Assembly (NCBI GenBank): GCA_002786065.1
Contig: NHNY01000021.1
Coordinates: forward strand, 186,001 to 250,000
DNA: 64,000 bases
Direction: 5' to 3'
From: Microcyclospora pomicola
Lineage: Eukaryota > Ascomycota > Dothideomycetes > Capnodiales
Below are positions 45,362 through 57,700 of the stretch, piece by piece; the stretch's first letter is position 1; every line of letters starts with the position of its first letter. The notes beneath the pieces were generated by a model. That model did no database searches. It saw nothing but the letters and a program-made list of their open reading frames with translations, and had not been told where the DNA came from. A program made the translations under genes and the position numbers.

Positions 45362-47344
45362 ATGGCGTGGGGGGCTTTCCTTTGTGCAATAGAAAAACAG
45401 CTGTATATATGCGTACCCCAAAGACAACATGTTCTATAGTCAGGTCCCTGCCTTTGTTCACGGTTCAGTTTGCCAATCGACTATCAACCCTCAGCTGGCG
45501 AACACGCAACATTTACAATATTCGAATAAAGGCGACTGGCACCTACTATCTGCATCTTGCAAAGCAACATCTCCAACACGTGAGACTTTCGTCACGGCAT
45601 TGCGTGCTTTGAGACCTTGTTTCCAATGCAAAGCCGAAGTACACTTGCGGCAGACTAGACGTATGCGAGACCGTTTGCACTAATGTCCCAACTCCAACTA
45701 CACAGAGTCACCGTGGTATCAACTACAACACCGACAATGACAGACTGGCGACTACGTCTTTATAAGGTCTCAGCGAGTTACAGCACAGCACGCCCCTCTC
45801 CTCGTGTCCTGCCACTTCCATCTACCCGACGGCACCCCAAAGTTTCGCGCTGTTGCGTGCCTGACTCTCTCCCTACACGTGTACGAGCGCAGTCGTTCCC
45901 TCTCTGTTGCACGCTCTTGCAGTCCTCCATGGTTCTCCTCTTCCTCTCGGCTGACTGATTGGAGATCAGACCGAAGCCCTCGCGGGTTTGGCATGATTGC
46001 GCATGTGGGTAGGGTGTTGTCTGATGAAGAGCGCCATGGCTTACAAGTGCTAAAATTGAATGCATCGGACGCAGCTGTGGAGACGGGGAAGAGCATGCTA
46101 TCAGTGAGACAGTATGCTTACGTCCAGTTTCATACAGGGACGATACCTAATATGCCAATGATGCTCGTTGTCTGAGGAATGGGCCGGAGAGTGCAAACAT
46201 TCACTGCACTTGTTGCTATCTGTTTGTACAGTCGATCACGAGCTCAGATTGGGCAGGAACAAGACTGAACAGACTAGATCGCGTCCTGCTTAGCCGATGG
46301 TGCATGGCAAAGTACCTAGTAGCAATACTTTGCAGGCCAGGGGGTGATTGACCAGCAGCTTCGACATCACGGTGGTTATCACACGAACCTACGGGGAGGT
46401 CATAGTTGCGGTAGTCATGCCGGTGGCTGTGGACGATCACACAATGATAGGCATAGTAGCCTGCTGATTGCTCCATGGGTGGCAAGAATGGACTCTCGCT
46501 TAGACTACATCATTGCCCTTCGTCGATCATCGCGCGACAGCCTGATGAGCAGTGCGTACGGCGATATTACCAACAGCGCCGTGCCGTGGCAGTCTGCTGT
46601 CCGAGACGGGAACGACGAGCAGATCGAGACCAACAATACGTTGCACTACGCTCAGTGCCGCTGATCATGGCAACATACTCCCTCGCCTCTTTCAATCTCG
46701 AGTTCCCGCGCACGACAACTGTTGCCACTCGCATATGTTGCCAAGCTATAACTACCCCCCGGTTCAGTAACGAATCAGAGCCGGGGTTTGGGGTGGGTAA
46801 CCAACATGTTCACGGAACCCTGCAGGATGTATGTAGGTGACCGGGCATGTCACCGTTTGCTCTGCCCACAACCCTGTATCTTTCTGCAACCCTCGCAAAC
46901 AGAGATCGGCGTCTGTCCGGGTCATCTGATCGACCGAGTTTGCCACTGGCAAGAAGGTGTAAACTCAGAAGCTATGCACGAGCTACATGGACAGCGTCAC
47001 TGAGCCATGTATATCGTTATTTCCCTGCATTGTCAACTCTAGGAATCTGCTGCCCAAAACAACACTGTGGCCGTGCTCTCTATCACCCCTCCCAGAGCAT
47101 AGTAGTCTGAAGCTCTGCTATCGTCACGACGGCAGCTTGGCACCATACGCACTCTCTAGCATGGCCCATTGACCAGAGCATCAGTGCCTTAACGGACGTG
47201 GACCTGCTTTCGTCGAGCAAAAAGCGGATTTCCAAGTGGCCCAGCATCAGCGGGTTCCAGGATCGACACCGAAAGGTAAAATGGCCTCCGCCTTGGGTAA
47301 TGCAGGGTGATTGATCCCAGCGTGGTAACCATACGAGCAGGTAT
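45362..47344. other. Start of the gene-poor region, downstream of ATP7
   Basis: About 2 kb without a gene I can support. Many short frames occur on both strands with no shared codon bias or motif. A TATA-like site at 45761 is listed separately. Confidence 0.45.
45761..45766 (+). promoter_or_regulatory. TATA-like site with pyrimidine-rich downstream stretch
   Basis: TATAAG in the context GTCTTTATAAGGTCTC is followed 30-60 bases later by pyrimidine-rich DNA (CGCCCCTCTCCTCG). This looks like a core promoter, but no coding gene follows on the plus strand. It may drive a non-coding transcript or be chance. Confidence 0.25.
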
Positions 47345-47947
47345 ATGTACGCAGCTATGCGGCACAGTCGTTATGCTTCTCTCGGCGAGCGGCACACGTG
47401 TGGACCTACGATCATGTGCGGACATGTAAAGGCAAATGCTGTAGACGAGCAGCTCGACGGCGCGTCTTCGGTGTTGGATGTTGTCGTGGTCATTGACGCA
47501 GTGTTGCGGCACAGCACGCATGACGCCGCCCAACCTCTCGCCATGGGCCATTCGCACGAACACAAGTGGGTGTGGTGGGTAATTGTGTCGATCATCACTG
47601 CCGTCTGTAGCTTTGTCTTCACACCGCTGCCGCTGTCATTGGAGAGTCGTCGATGGAACCAACACAGTCAAGCTAGTCAACTGATGTCCTTTCGATCGAC
47701 GTGTTGGAGCAGAGTGTGGGATGCCGTTCGGGCTCGCTCTTGCGGGCACCATGTCTCCCACACTTGCATGTGCACTCGCATAGATCCTCGTTCATGTCGT
47801 GGTCGTGCGAAAAGCTCATCGAGGCAGCCGGAAGAGGCAAGTGTTGCTGGGGATGTTGGCTTTCTGTCCAGGGTCCGAAACGAGGTGCATGCATGCATTG
47901 AGGCTCTCGGGAGGCACAGTCAATCGTCTACAGCACTCACACAATAG
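47345..47947 (+). CDS. Doubtful 200-residue reading frame
   Basis: An ATG-started frame of 200 residues with one hydrophobic segment (WVWWVIVSIITAVCSFVF) at about residues 76-93. No family is recognised. Its composition, rich in H, S, R and C, resembles random translation of moderately GC-rich DNA, and it lies in a gene-poor region. I report it only because it is the longest ATG-started frame between ATP7 and the FlbC-like gene. It is more likely spurious than real. Confidence 0.15.
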   Translation: MYAAMRHSRYASLGERHTCGPTIMCGHVKANAVDEQLDGASSVLDVVVVIDAVLRHSTHDAAQPLAMGHSHEHKWVWWVIVSIITAVCSFVFTPLPLSLESRRWNQHSQASQLMSFRSTCWSRVWDAVRARSCGHHVSHTCMCTRIDPRSCRGRAKSSSRQPEEASVAGDVGFLSRVRNEVHACIEALGRHSQSSTALTQ

Positions 47948-48964
47948 TGTTGGCTCGCTGCAAAGGTCAGTTGATCTTGCTCAAACATGGTCAGAATCGT
48001 ACCCTGTTGAGAGCGGAAAATTGATCAACCTGAGGTCTTCATGTGGGCAAATGGTTGAGGGGTGGTCATACCAATTCATGAATGGTGCAGTGAATGTAAA
48101 ATCTACACAAGCGACATCAATCGACACACCAACCACCTATCAACAAGAGATGTGATGATTGATGAACATCTGCCGGTACCACAGTATTCATTGTGCCCTC
48201 TCATGGACGTAACGTCCGCGAGCTCATTGCGGCGAAGCGTATGCACATGTAGGTAGGTACCAACCAGTAAATGAATCAGGAAGAGACCAGTACCTCCATC
48301 AGCCAATCTCATGTATAGAAGATTACTCACCTACCTATAAAGTAGACGCCAACACAATCATCTAACGAAGATCATTGCACTCGAGCTCACCTGATGCATG
48401 AACTATGCAACCTCGCCTGCGCGGCCGAGAAAAAAACAAAATTCCGCGTGCCGGCCTGAGTAAGGGTGATGAGCGCTGGGCGATGGGGCCGCGGGCGTTG
48501 CGGTAAGTTACCCGTACGCTTGCGCGACAAGCTGAATGGGTTTGCCGTTCTTACTCTGTAGTCGACCTCGGTGGGTTTGTTGGGATGAAGTCAGTGTATG
48601 TAGGGCGGGAGTGCATGACAGGGCTGTTGGACGGTTGTCTGTGGGGTTCACATGGAGAGGCTGATGGGAACGGAGAGTTGAATTCGTGGAATCAAGGTAA
48701 ATGAGTAGATTTTGATTCACGTCTTGCGTTTCGGGGTATCAGTCGTGGAAACAACCTCCCCAGGTCTGAATTCGATCACGTCTTGCGACGACACGCGTAC
48801 GTCTCGAGTAAATTCTATAGAGATCATGCAGAAATGAATTATGAAACCAGCCGTGCGTCGATGGTATCCAATGACAACGACGCGGCGGTGGAAGATGAGA
48901 CAAGAAATACGCTCATTAGAAACATCCCCAACGCTGTTTTGGGTGAATGAAGATAGCTAAATGA
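47948..48964. other. Intergenic, 3' of the FlbC-like gene
   Basis: About 1 kb. A pair of inverted TAGGTAGGT / ACCTACCTA runs lies at 48249-48259 and 48329-48337. An A-rich run (GAAAAAAACAAAAT) is at about 48429. No gene seen. Confidence 0.45.
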
Positions 48965-50008
48965 CTACATAGAGGTGACCAAGCTGCCTCCGCCGCCGGA
49001 GTGGCAGCCGCGCTCGTGCCGCTTCATGTTGCTGCGCACGCTGAACGACTTGGTGCAGCCGGACTGGGCGCAGCGGAAGGGCTTCTCGCCTGTGTGCGAG
49101 TGCGAGTGGATCTTGAGACTCGAAGGGCGCGAGAAGGCTTTCTTGCACGTCATGCATTGGTAGCGGTCTTGGGTGCTGGGGTAGCCGGCCGACGCGGCAG
49201 GGCTGATGTAATGATGGTGTTCCCACAGGTTCATCGGCGGGAGTTTGCTGCCGTCGTGCTGCTGTTGGGGTGCTACGGGGCGTTGCGATGCGAAGTGCTC
49301 GCCGAACGCGGGGCTGGATTGGGAGGGGAATGATCGCGTTGAGGTGGTGCCGGGGGATGTCGTATAGGGTGAGCCGGCGTGGGAAGAGCTGTATGGTGAG
49401 GTCTCGGCGTGCATGGCGCGCGGCGAGCGTTTGGAGTAGTGCATGTCCGCGCTGTGCTGCTCGTGCGCGTCGAGGTTGTTGATCGAAGAACCAACAAAGT
49501 ACGGTGGACCGGACGTGGTGGAGCTGGTTGAGATCGTTGACGGGCTTGAAGGCTCGCCATCCTGCGCTGAGTCGTGCCGTGAGCCGGGCAGTGGCGGTGA
49601 TCTCGCCATGGGAGGGTATGCCATGCTGTCAGAGGGATGTGCTGAGTGTCTCGCCCGCTCATACTTGGGCGCGTGAGACAGTCGTGGGCTGAGCCGTGAC
49701 TGCTGTGGTGAGAGTGATCGTGAGTAGCCTGTTGCGTTTGTCAGTGGAAGTCGGGCAAGTCGACAGTAGGGATGGTACTGACCATGTGAGTATCGATCCG
49801 ATCGCTCGCGGTCAGCAATCACCAGCAGATTCGAGATCGATGGGAGCGATGGTTTGGCGGCGGAGGACGATTGCTGCGGTGCCCACGAAGTCGGCGACGG
49901 TAGTGAGCGCGTGGTGCTGCTGTAGGAGACGGTGTCGGGCATCGATCGGAAGTTGGTTTCATGTTGTTGCGGATAGGGACGCCAGCTTTCACAGTGTTGA
50001 GTCGACAT
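48965..50008 (-). CDS. flbC: FlbC-like C2H2 zinc-finger transcription factor
   Basis: ATG at 50008. The frame is open throughout (347 residues), but a likely 54-base intron at 49782-49729 (GTCAGT donor, CTGAC branch, ACAG end) would remove 18 residues in frame, leaving 329 and joining RYSHG to YSRSLSPQQS. The N-terminal three quarters are rich in S, P, H and T and look disordered. Near the C-terminus are two C2H2 fingers: YQCMTCKKAFSRPSSLKIHS, then HSHTGEKPFRCAQSGCTKSF and SVRSNMKRHERGCH. This finger pair is that of Aspergillus FlbC, a DNA-binding activator of conidiation, and its relatives. It ends in a short G/S tail. The assignment to this finger family is good; true FlbC orthology is not shown. 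It stands alone in a gene-poor region. Confidence 0.85.
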   Translation of the reverse strand: MSTQHCESWRPYPQQHETNFRSMPDTVSYSSTTRSLPSPTSWAPQQSSSAAKPSLPSISNLLVIADRERSDRYSHGQYHPYCRLARLPLTNATGYSRSLSPQQSRLSPRLSHAPKYERARHSAHPSDSMAYPPMARSPPLPGSRHDSAQDGEPSSPSTISTSSTTSGPPYFVGSSINNLDAHEQHSADMHYSKRSPRAMHAETSPYSSSHAGSPYTTSPGTTSTRSFPSQSSPAFGEHFASQRPVAPQQQHDGSKLPPMNLWEHHHYISPAASAGYPSTQDRYQCMTCKKAFSRPSSLKIHSHSHTGEKPFRCAQSGCTKSFSVRSNMKRHERGCHSGGGGSLVTSM

Positions 50009-53000
50009 GACGAGGGAAGAATTGCGATCGATATAAGGGTGATCGGTCGAAGCTAGACGGGGCGAACGGGTGTGCTAGAGAAGAATGTTGCTGGGACAGG
50101 TTGTTGTTGAGGATGATTGATGCTGACAGGATAGCAATAGCAGATAGCAATAGGGTCGTCGTCGATAGTCAGCCAGATGAGCAGCTCGCAGCAAAGACGA
50201 AGCGAAAAGCGGACGAGGACGACGGCTGGTTAAGTGCAAGAATACGCAGCTGATGAGGCACAGTCGTCGTGCGCGCGTGGGAGTGGAGCTGCTGAGTAGC
50301 TCGCAGATCCTAGCCGCTAACAAAGCATGCTGGAAAGCCTCGTCAAGTCCCATCGACGGATCGGCATCTGGGTCCTGGCAAGCGAGTGCCACACATCTAG
50401 GGCAACGCCTGGTCCATCGCGCGGACGCTGCATTCCACGCGTCCTCGGTCGGTTAGGAGATCAGATATACATACCAGTCCAGCTTTTGGATCGACGGAGA
50501 ACGTGGTTCTAAACGCCCACGCCGTCCCGACACAAGCGCCACATCTTGGACCAGCACGGAGAAGCACGTACGGTACGGTGGGAAGAAGAGTCAACGCCAA
50601 GCTGTCTGCCGGCGAGTGGCTGTTGCTCCCTATTGTTGCTACTACTATCATTATCGCTATTACTATTGACCATGGGGTCGACGATGAGCCTGATACCATC
50701 CAGACGGGACAGCATCCGACGACGACGGCGACTCCAAGGCGACTGGCAATACCTGTCCGTCACCTTAGCCTGGCCGCAATCAGCTGTCGACCTCGACGTC
50801 CGCTTCGTCGTTGACCTCGTACCCCAACCGCACGGCTGGGCGTGACGAGGCGTCTGTTCTGGATGGGCCTGCCGAACGCGAGCGCTGCAAGCCCAGCAGT
50901 GCTGGAGGGCGAGGGAGCTAGACGGGGTGCAGGAGAGCGCAGCGGCAGCGCAGACAGACACGGCACGTCGACGCTGGCCAAGGCGGTCTGCCCTTGGTGC
51001 CAGGGTCGTCGGCGACACTGGGGCCATGTGGAGAAGAGGATGCGTGGTATGATGATCGCCACGCTCCGTGAACAAGGATGCTCCCCGCTGCTATAGGCTC
51101 GTCAGTCGTCACCCATCCCCTCCAGTCCGCTCCAGCCGCTCAGAGCGATGGTATCAGAGCTTGGCCTGCACGACCCGTCTGTCACTATTGATCCAGGAAC
51201 TGAACAATCGATAATGTCTCCCTGCCACCGCCCTGGTCGGATGCTGTACGTACTTGTTCAGCCACCGTGGGAACGACCGAAAGCGAGATCATGCCACGAC
51301 GATGCCATGCCCCCTGTCCAAGCACGGTCTGGGCGTTGGAGGCGTCATCTAGTCGGGCGATGTCGCTGCTGATGACATCTCCTCGCCCGTCAAATGGGCC
51401 AACGAGGGGATCTTCGATCGATGGGCGATGGATGGAGAGTCTGTACCAGCTGCGAGTGATGACACCAGGCTCCCGGAGTGCTGTAGCTGCCGCTCGCTGT
51501 CGCAAGGTGACGAGAGAGATGGGACGGACGGCATGTTGGTGACGAGGATCCCTGACCGTGGTAAGCGGCGTTATTGGCTCATGCCCCGTCGATCGCATTC
51601 GCATGCAGAGTCTAAGTCGACAAGGTTCACGAAAGTCTCTGCTTCCGCGCCAGATCGCCACGCGACTTGGCGCTGCCCCAAGGTTGCGTGGCCAGTACCG
51701 CTCATCGTGATCTGCACACTATCCTCTAGCCCGCTCGCGAACCCGGCCACGCTTGACCTTCGCATTCTCCTCCACTCGTGGGCTGCTACAAGTCGACAGT
51801 ACAGTCGTGTAGCGCTCTTGGCTACAGCACTTCCAAGGCCTCTTCTGGTACCTCTCCAGCTACTAGGCGCGCGGCACCTTGTACCTATATGTGCATGTCT
51901 CCGACCACACGGTACAGGTGGTTCCGATGACCGCACGCCCCTCGTCCTCGCTCTCGTCAACAATTGCACCCGATTGATCCGGCCGGCGCAATTCGTCATC
52001 TCCTTACACGATAGCTCCGTCCTGTGCGCACCCAAACGCCGACGGAACCTGCCTTCGTCACGTTCAGGATTGCTGGAAGCAGTCGGGCTGTAAACTCAAT
52101 GCCATGATCAGCAAGCCTCCGAGCTACAGTGCCTGTCCGACTCTTGATCTGACAGCTTGGACGGTGCAGTCAGTGAACCCTGGACGTGAAGCTTCTGCAA
52201 GGTGTGAGACCGAGACTGGCTGCCGGACCCAACCAGGAGTTAGCGTCATCTCCTCGCGCAGCTGAACGCGATTTTCTGCAGTCTGCAGCACACTAAACGG
52301 TAGGTTCGTTGGCTGTGATACGCATGCATGGATGGGTGTGTATACAGTACATACTGTGTGTAGAGGTCACATCACAAACCATGTGCAGGCTATTCTTGCA
52401 TGGTGCGGAAATGTTGATCCTTCACCCTAGAAGCAAATCTCGGGATCGTTACCGCGAGGGCTCGGAAGTGGATTTGTTTCGCTGGCTTCGACTGAGTCTC
52501 CCGATGTGGCTACGAACACCGCCAGCCCTCATCCTTCGCAAGGCAGAGCTTCATCGAACATCTCGCGCCCTGTCTGGTAAAGTTCATCAATCGCATCGTC
52601 TGCTTCATCATCGATCGTCATAAGGGCGATGATGCAGATATATCACGATCTGACGATGATCTGGGTGAGGGCTCTGCTATGTACATAGGCAGATCCGCGG
52701 CGATGATCGTCGCGGTGCGTCACTTGCTTCACCCAGCTTCGTCACATAGAATGCATCGCCCACCACAGGCTCTTCGTCTGCCATCGAAGCTTCATCCACT
52801 ACACTCAACACCAGCATCCTCCTTCATCCACAAATACATCAGCACGCCAATTCTGCTTGCTGGGCGGGATGCTCGGCACCGAGACTTTTACGCAAGGGCC
52901 TCGGGGTATATATTCGCCCGCTCCCAAACTCGGTTCACTCCTTCCCCAGCCCAAGATGCTTTCGAGTCTTTGCTCCGAAGAAGCTGCATCAGCATGGCGT

Positions 53001-54655
53001 ACGGTTTGGGAACAGATGATTGCCCGCTAAGCAGGAACAGGATAGAACCCCGGAGTGATACGACAACGGCGCCAAAACAAGTCGATCATCTCCACCGCTT
53101 AGCGTGCCAAGTGCCATCTGCCCATGTGCTGGGGTGAAACAGGGTTTAGACTCGCTTGCTCGAGCGAACCACTGGAGCTGAACTAGTGGATCGACCGGGA
53201 GAAGCTCACGTGGAGGTCTGCGCCATCAGAGACACATGCGCTGTCCTCTCATGGCATGGAAGGCGATTCGGTCGATCGGTCCAATATGATGTACTTCTCC
53301 ATATCATGTGTGGGATGAGGCCTCGTTGATAACTATTCCTAACGCTTCGTTGCCTGTAGAGGGTTGGGATAGCACCGGCCCTACCATCACGGCGGACGAG
53401 AGCAGCTCAGCAGCCACAAGCGGTTTTAAAACACGGGTCGAGGACTCGTGCATAAATGAATCTGGTATTGGACCATCCAGCGCTCCCGCTGGAGGGGGCT
53501 TGAGGCACAATCTACACTATAAGCACAGTTTACGTGGCAGCACGGCGACGCCGACAGCCTTTCAGCAAGCCGCATCCCTAGTCCCTGCTCGTCCGGCTAA
53601 ATAAACCCTCCATACCGGGATCTTACCCGTCAGTTGGCCGAATCCAACATAAGACGTTGAGTGCTTCTCCGGAGTAGTGAGACGGCTATTGCAGTACCAC
53701 GAGATGCGTCGATCATCAGGCGTATACCATTCAGCCCATTGCTTGAAGCTCGCACGAGAGACTTCTACGAAGCTCGGTGTCCAGCGGTCTGTTCAGGCCG
53801 TGTACCAATGGAGCAGGTAACACGATGATCTGCCATCATCCCTGTCGTATGTCTGGGCGTGAGCCGCGCAGTGCATGCTCTGAGATGGACCGATAGCCAT
53901 CTAGATTGCGGTACCAAGCAGCGATTACGCGCACTGGCACCGAGAATGGGTCTGGGAGGTACCTACGCCGTGGACTTGGCTACTTTGTCCCATGTCTACA
54001 ACCACACGTATAGGCCTATTGGATCTGATTGACAGGGTTCCAATCTGTCCTGCCCATGATCACACCAATGAAGAGAGGTACATGCTTCTTATCCGTCAGA
54101 CTATTCTAGAGGCGCGAATCATGATGTCTAGCATATGGCAGCTATAGGGTGGCTTTGATCTGTTGGTTGTGTTGGTAACGGGAGATCCTACCAGAGATGA
54201 GAGAATCCCATTCTGACTCACCTTCCACTGCGGCGGTGCTGCAGTCCACATGACTGCGATCCTAAACAGGGTGTTTCGAGCGGTAAATGCACAATAATGA
54301 ACGGAACGGCCAAGCATGAAGATCAAATGCGAAGGCCATGCTCGATAAGATCACGACAACGAGGACATCGTGAGCCATCAAAACATCCTCCATCTCATAT
54401 CGGCAGCCCTGTGTGGCGAAAGCAAATCATGTACCATTATCAATCACGCGACGGCATACCGCAGGTTAAGGATCGCGGAGGAACGTCTGACCACGCTCTT
54501 TGGCGTCATGCATCCTTGCCGGTTTATGCAGGCTACCACACACGTCGCAGTCTGTACGCATGTTGTTGACGATCATACATCCAGATAGTAGTACAACACA
54601 GTACCATACCGTCCGGCCTGGCCACGGATCGACGTGTCGAGCAGACCGAGAACGG
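50009..54655. other. Gene-poor region upstream of the FlbC-like gene, part 1
   Basis: About 4.6 kb directly upstream of a developmental-type regulator. The longest ATG-started frame is 51428-52093 (plus, 221 residues); it shows no motif and competes with similar frames on the other strand, so I do not call it. Two runs of ATTATCGCTATTACTATTG-type sequence near 50645-50670 are locally AT-rich. No mobile-element parts, tandem arrays or RNA genes were recognised. The region may hold the long leader or regulatory DNA of the FlbC-like gene. Confidence 0.45.
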
Positions 54656-54767
54656 CCCCCCCCCNNNNNNNNNNNNNNNNNNNNNNNNNNNNNNNNNNNN
54701 NNNNNNNNNNNNNNNNNNNNNNNNNNNNNNNNNNNNNNNNNNNNNNCCCCCCCCCCCCCCCCCCCCC
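54656..54767. repeat. Poly-C tract interrupted by an assembly gap
   Basis: Nine C bases (54656-54664), then 82 N bases (54665-54746), then 21 C bases (54747-54767), followed by AACCCCC. The gap lies inside a homopolymer run, so the true length and content are unknown. The reading frames predicted across it (poly-proline or poly-glycine) are artefacts. Confidence 0.95.
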
Positions 54768-57700
54768 AACCCCCGCTCTGGCTGTGCTGCTCGCTTGTCT
54801 TCCCGTCCCAACACAGCAGGACTATACTTTGAGCTGTAGCTGTATAGGCGGGACAGCAAAGCGACTTGGCTCGATCCCTGGCTCCCTCATAGTTTCCCGT
54901 GTGTCTCTGGGGTCACATCATCCTTGCATGCATGAAATCACAATCTAAATGCTGACCCATCAGACCGCTCCGCCATATGCTGAAAGATGTGAACCCTGAC
55001 GATTTCATCCCCTCTGCCACCCGCCTGAGAAATCCTTCGTGGCCAAAGGCCAAGAATATCGGCGCCCTTTCTTACCATATCCGGGTCAAATTGGCGCGTC
55101 GCGTACAGTACTGCATATAGGTACCCCTGCGCGCGGCTTTGTGGAGTGTGCGCCTGAATGTGATCCCCCGTGCAGCATGCTAGGTGCGCATGGTAGGGTA
55201 CATGTGGCACCCACGCGAGAGCGACGTGTCTGTCGATCTTGGACCGTCGTGGATATTGTAATGACCTGCTCTCTGTGCGGCTGAACATCACCTTTCATTT
55301 GCTTGCTTTCGCATCAAAACGTCGAGTCTGTCTTGGTGCGGAGTACGGAGTTTAATGGACCGGAATACGCTCCGGTGAGTCGTGACATCTCTATTGTGGT
55401 CCGCTCGTATGCTCTCCACGCAGCGTTCATCACCTCTCGCATGATGCCCCAAGGCGACCGATACTGAATCCTGAGCGCAAACTGCAGTCAACAGTGCTTG
55501 CACTCGACCATGAGACTTCGATTGCGTTACAATGGACCATGCAAAGCTTCTCGTATTCATGGCCGATATGTAATGTCGAGATGCAGAAGAAATCCTGCAG
55601 ATCTAAATCCTGAGACGCTTCGCAAACCATGTCGCGCGACAGTGGTTCTGTTGATAGAATCACCTAGTCTTGGTGATGATCATGAAGAGGGTGGTGATCG
55701 AACAAAAGACCGCGATCTCGTTCAACGTGCGTTGGTGTCGCAGAAGCGGGTGATCTGGCGTGAGAATCAGACAGGAATGTGGGTGGACGCGCATATGCTA
55801 CTGTACTTCGTATTGTGCCATGTGGTCGTCGACGATCGATATGGCTGCGGTGATCGAGCTGGAGCGTGATCGAGTCGCACATACTAGATCTCGTCATAGG
55901 GCTCGTGACGCTGATTTTGATCAAGAAGGCTTGAAACTGGCCACCATCACACAGACACACTTACGCGCTCCTTCAGATTTTTTGCCGTAGACCGACAGCT
56001 GCAGCTAATGTGCGTCTGGGTCTCGCACACCACCGTACATGCATCTGTCCGTGTGATGAAATTTGTGTGAGCATACTCAGATGCGGCCTATCACAGGCCA
56101 TGGACTCACTACTCGTGAGCACGCGGACAAGGAAGATCGACGGTTCTGACTGCATAGCTGGCCCCCTGTCCTTATCTCTACCACTCCTGTGGAGCGGCAT
56201 GCAGAGTTAGAAAAACGGCGACGGGACGTCTGTTGGTGATGCGGCGTGCATATGCGTGAGCGTGCAATTCGTGCCTAGACCGTGGCCTGCCTGAACCCTA
56301 GACGAGGCTGAATGGTCCAGCGCACCGTGTGGTCGGTCGAACGCTCGCGGTAACAGATTGGATGTGCTGGCGCACCCTTGCGCAACCTGTCCGGCCGTCA
56401 GCCTGGCTCGCGTAGGCACGAGAAGCACACCTCCCAAGCCACGACTGCATGATTCTCTCTTTTAGGGCAGCTAAAACTGGTATTTGACACTGCGCTGCGG
56501 CTAGTGCAACATCTTCTTCTTGGAGAGAGACTCCAGGCGCCATGAGCCAGGGCGATCTCCGCTTGGTGATCGCATCCCAGAGGCCAGTTGGTTCGTCTTT
56601 TTCGCTGATCTTCGCGTAGGGATTGTGGTCACTTGGCGCAAGACCATCGCGATGGCATGTTGTGGCTTACATGCCACCACGTGTCGCATGCAGCCCTCAC
56701 GGCGTCAATCTGCGGATTTGTAGCAGCGATCGGCATGACCATCATGTGCGTGTCTGACTAGTCTCAAGGCGTCTCACACTCTTCCTCCACGGAACTGCCA
56801 CATGGCGATCATCATGCGCAGGCCTATCGTTCCGAAATGCGTGAGTGACAAGGTAAAGAGTCTGGCCTCTTCGGAATGTTGCGCCGCCAGAAATCTTCAA
56901 AGAAGGAAAGACCAGGCTTGCAAGCGATCGTCTGACTCCAACAAGGGTGGACAGTACAAGGCCTCCGTGTGGCAAGAGCCTTGTCTGTTTGCTTGATCCA
57001 CCAGAGTAGAAGTTCCAGGGGATCCTGTCCTGCCCCAAACAGATGCTGGTATGTGGAACAGAGTGAGAATCATGATCGCATGCTCAAGAACCTGGGCGCC
57101 AGGTGATCGAGTCTCGTCGGCGCTGCCAACATCAATCAGCACATCGTCGAGATCTGTGTTCGCTGCCACTGCGTACATCGAGTGAAGCTTGGGCAAGAAT
57201 GTACCTCGTTCCAGCAGGATTCGGTCGTCGTTTCGCTTGAACATGCAAATGCACGACGCACGAGATTGGTTTGGAAATGCTTTCTTCGTAGAGTTGACTT
57301 GCCTGATTGCCACGGCGTCATTCGAATCTTTCCTTCGACGGTATGCTGCGTGGCGATCTCTAGTCTGCATGCATTGTGTTGTCGTTGACGTGAAGCCTCC
57401 TATATATCGGAAGTCGTTAAGATATGTGGAATCCCATCATTGCATAGCACTCTACGACACTTCGACACAAGACGATTACCCCGGTCTAGAGCGATTCGTT
57501 GACACAACTTCACCCTGTGTCGCGATTGAGCCCTTTCAGTATTCATATCCGCGGGCTAAATCCTGCATAATGCATTGGACGATTGGCCCTCGCGAACCGC
57601 GTGAACGCCCCCAGCATCTTCCTCTGTTCATTCTGCCTGATGCGAGGATATCAACGTTCCTGGAGCTTTTCTGCAAGTGAACGACATCTTGACCGAACGT

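Noticed and set aside
51428-52093. 221-residue plus-strand frame in the gene-poor region
   Set aside because: Composition is random-like, strong competing frames exist on the other strand, and there is no motif.
53300-53620. Both-strand open stretch that looked like a piece of rDNA or a mobile element
   Set aside because: It did not match any rRNA segment I know, neither frame starts with ATG, and no terminal repeats were seen.
54533-54859. Reading frames crossing the N gap, coding poly-Pro or poly-Gly
   Set aside because: They are produced by N bases and homopolymer C and cannot be trusted.
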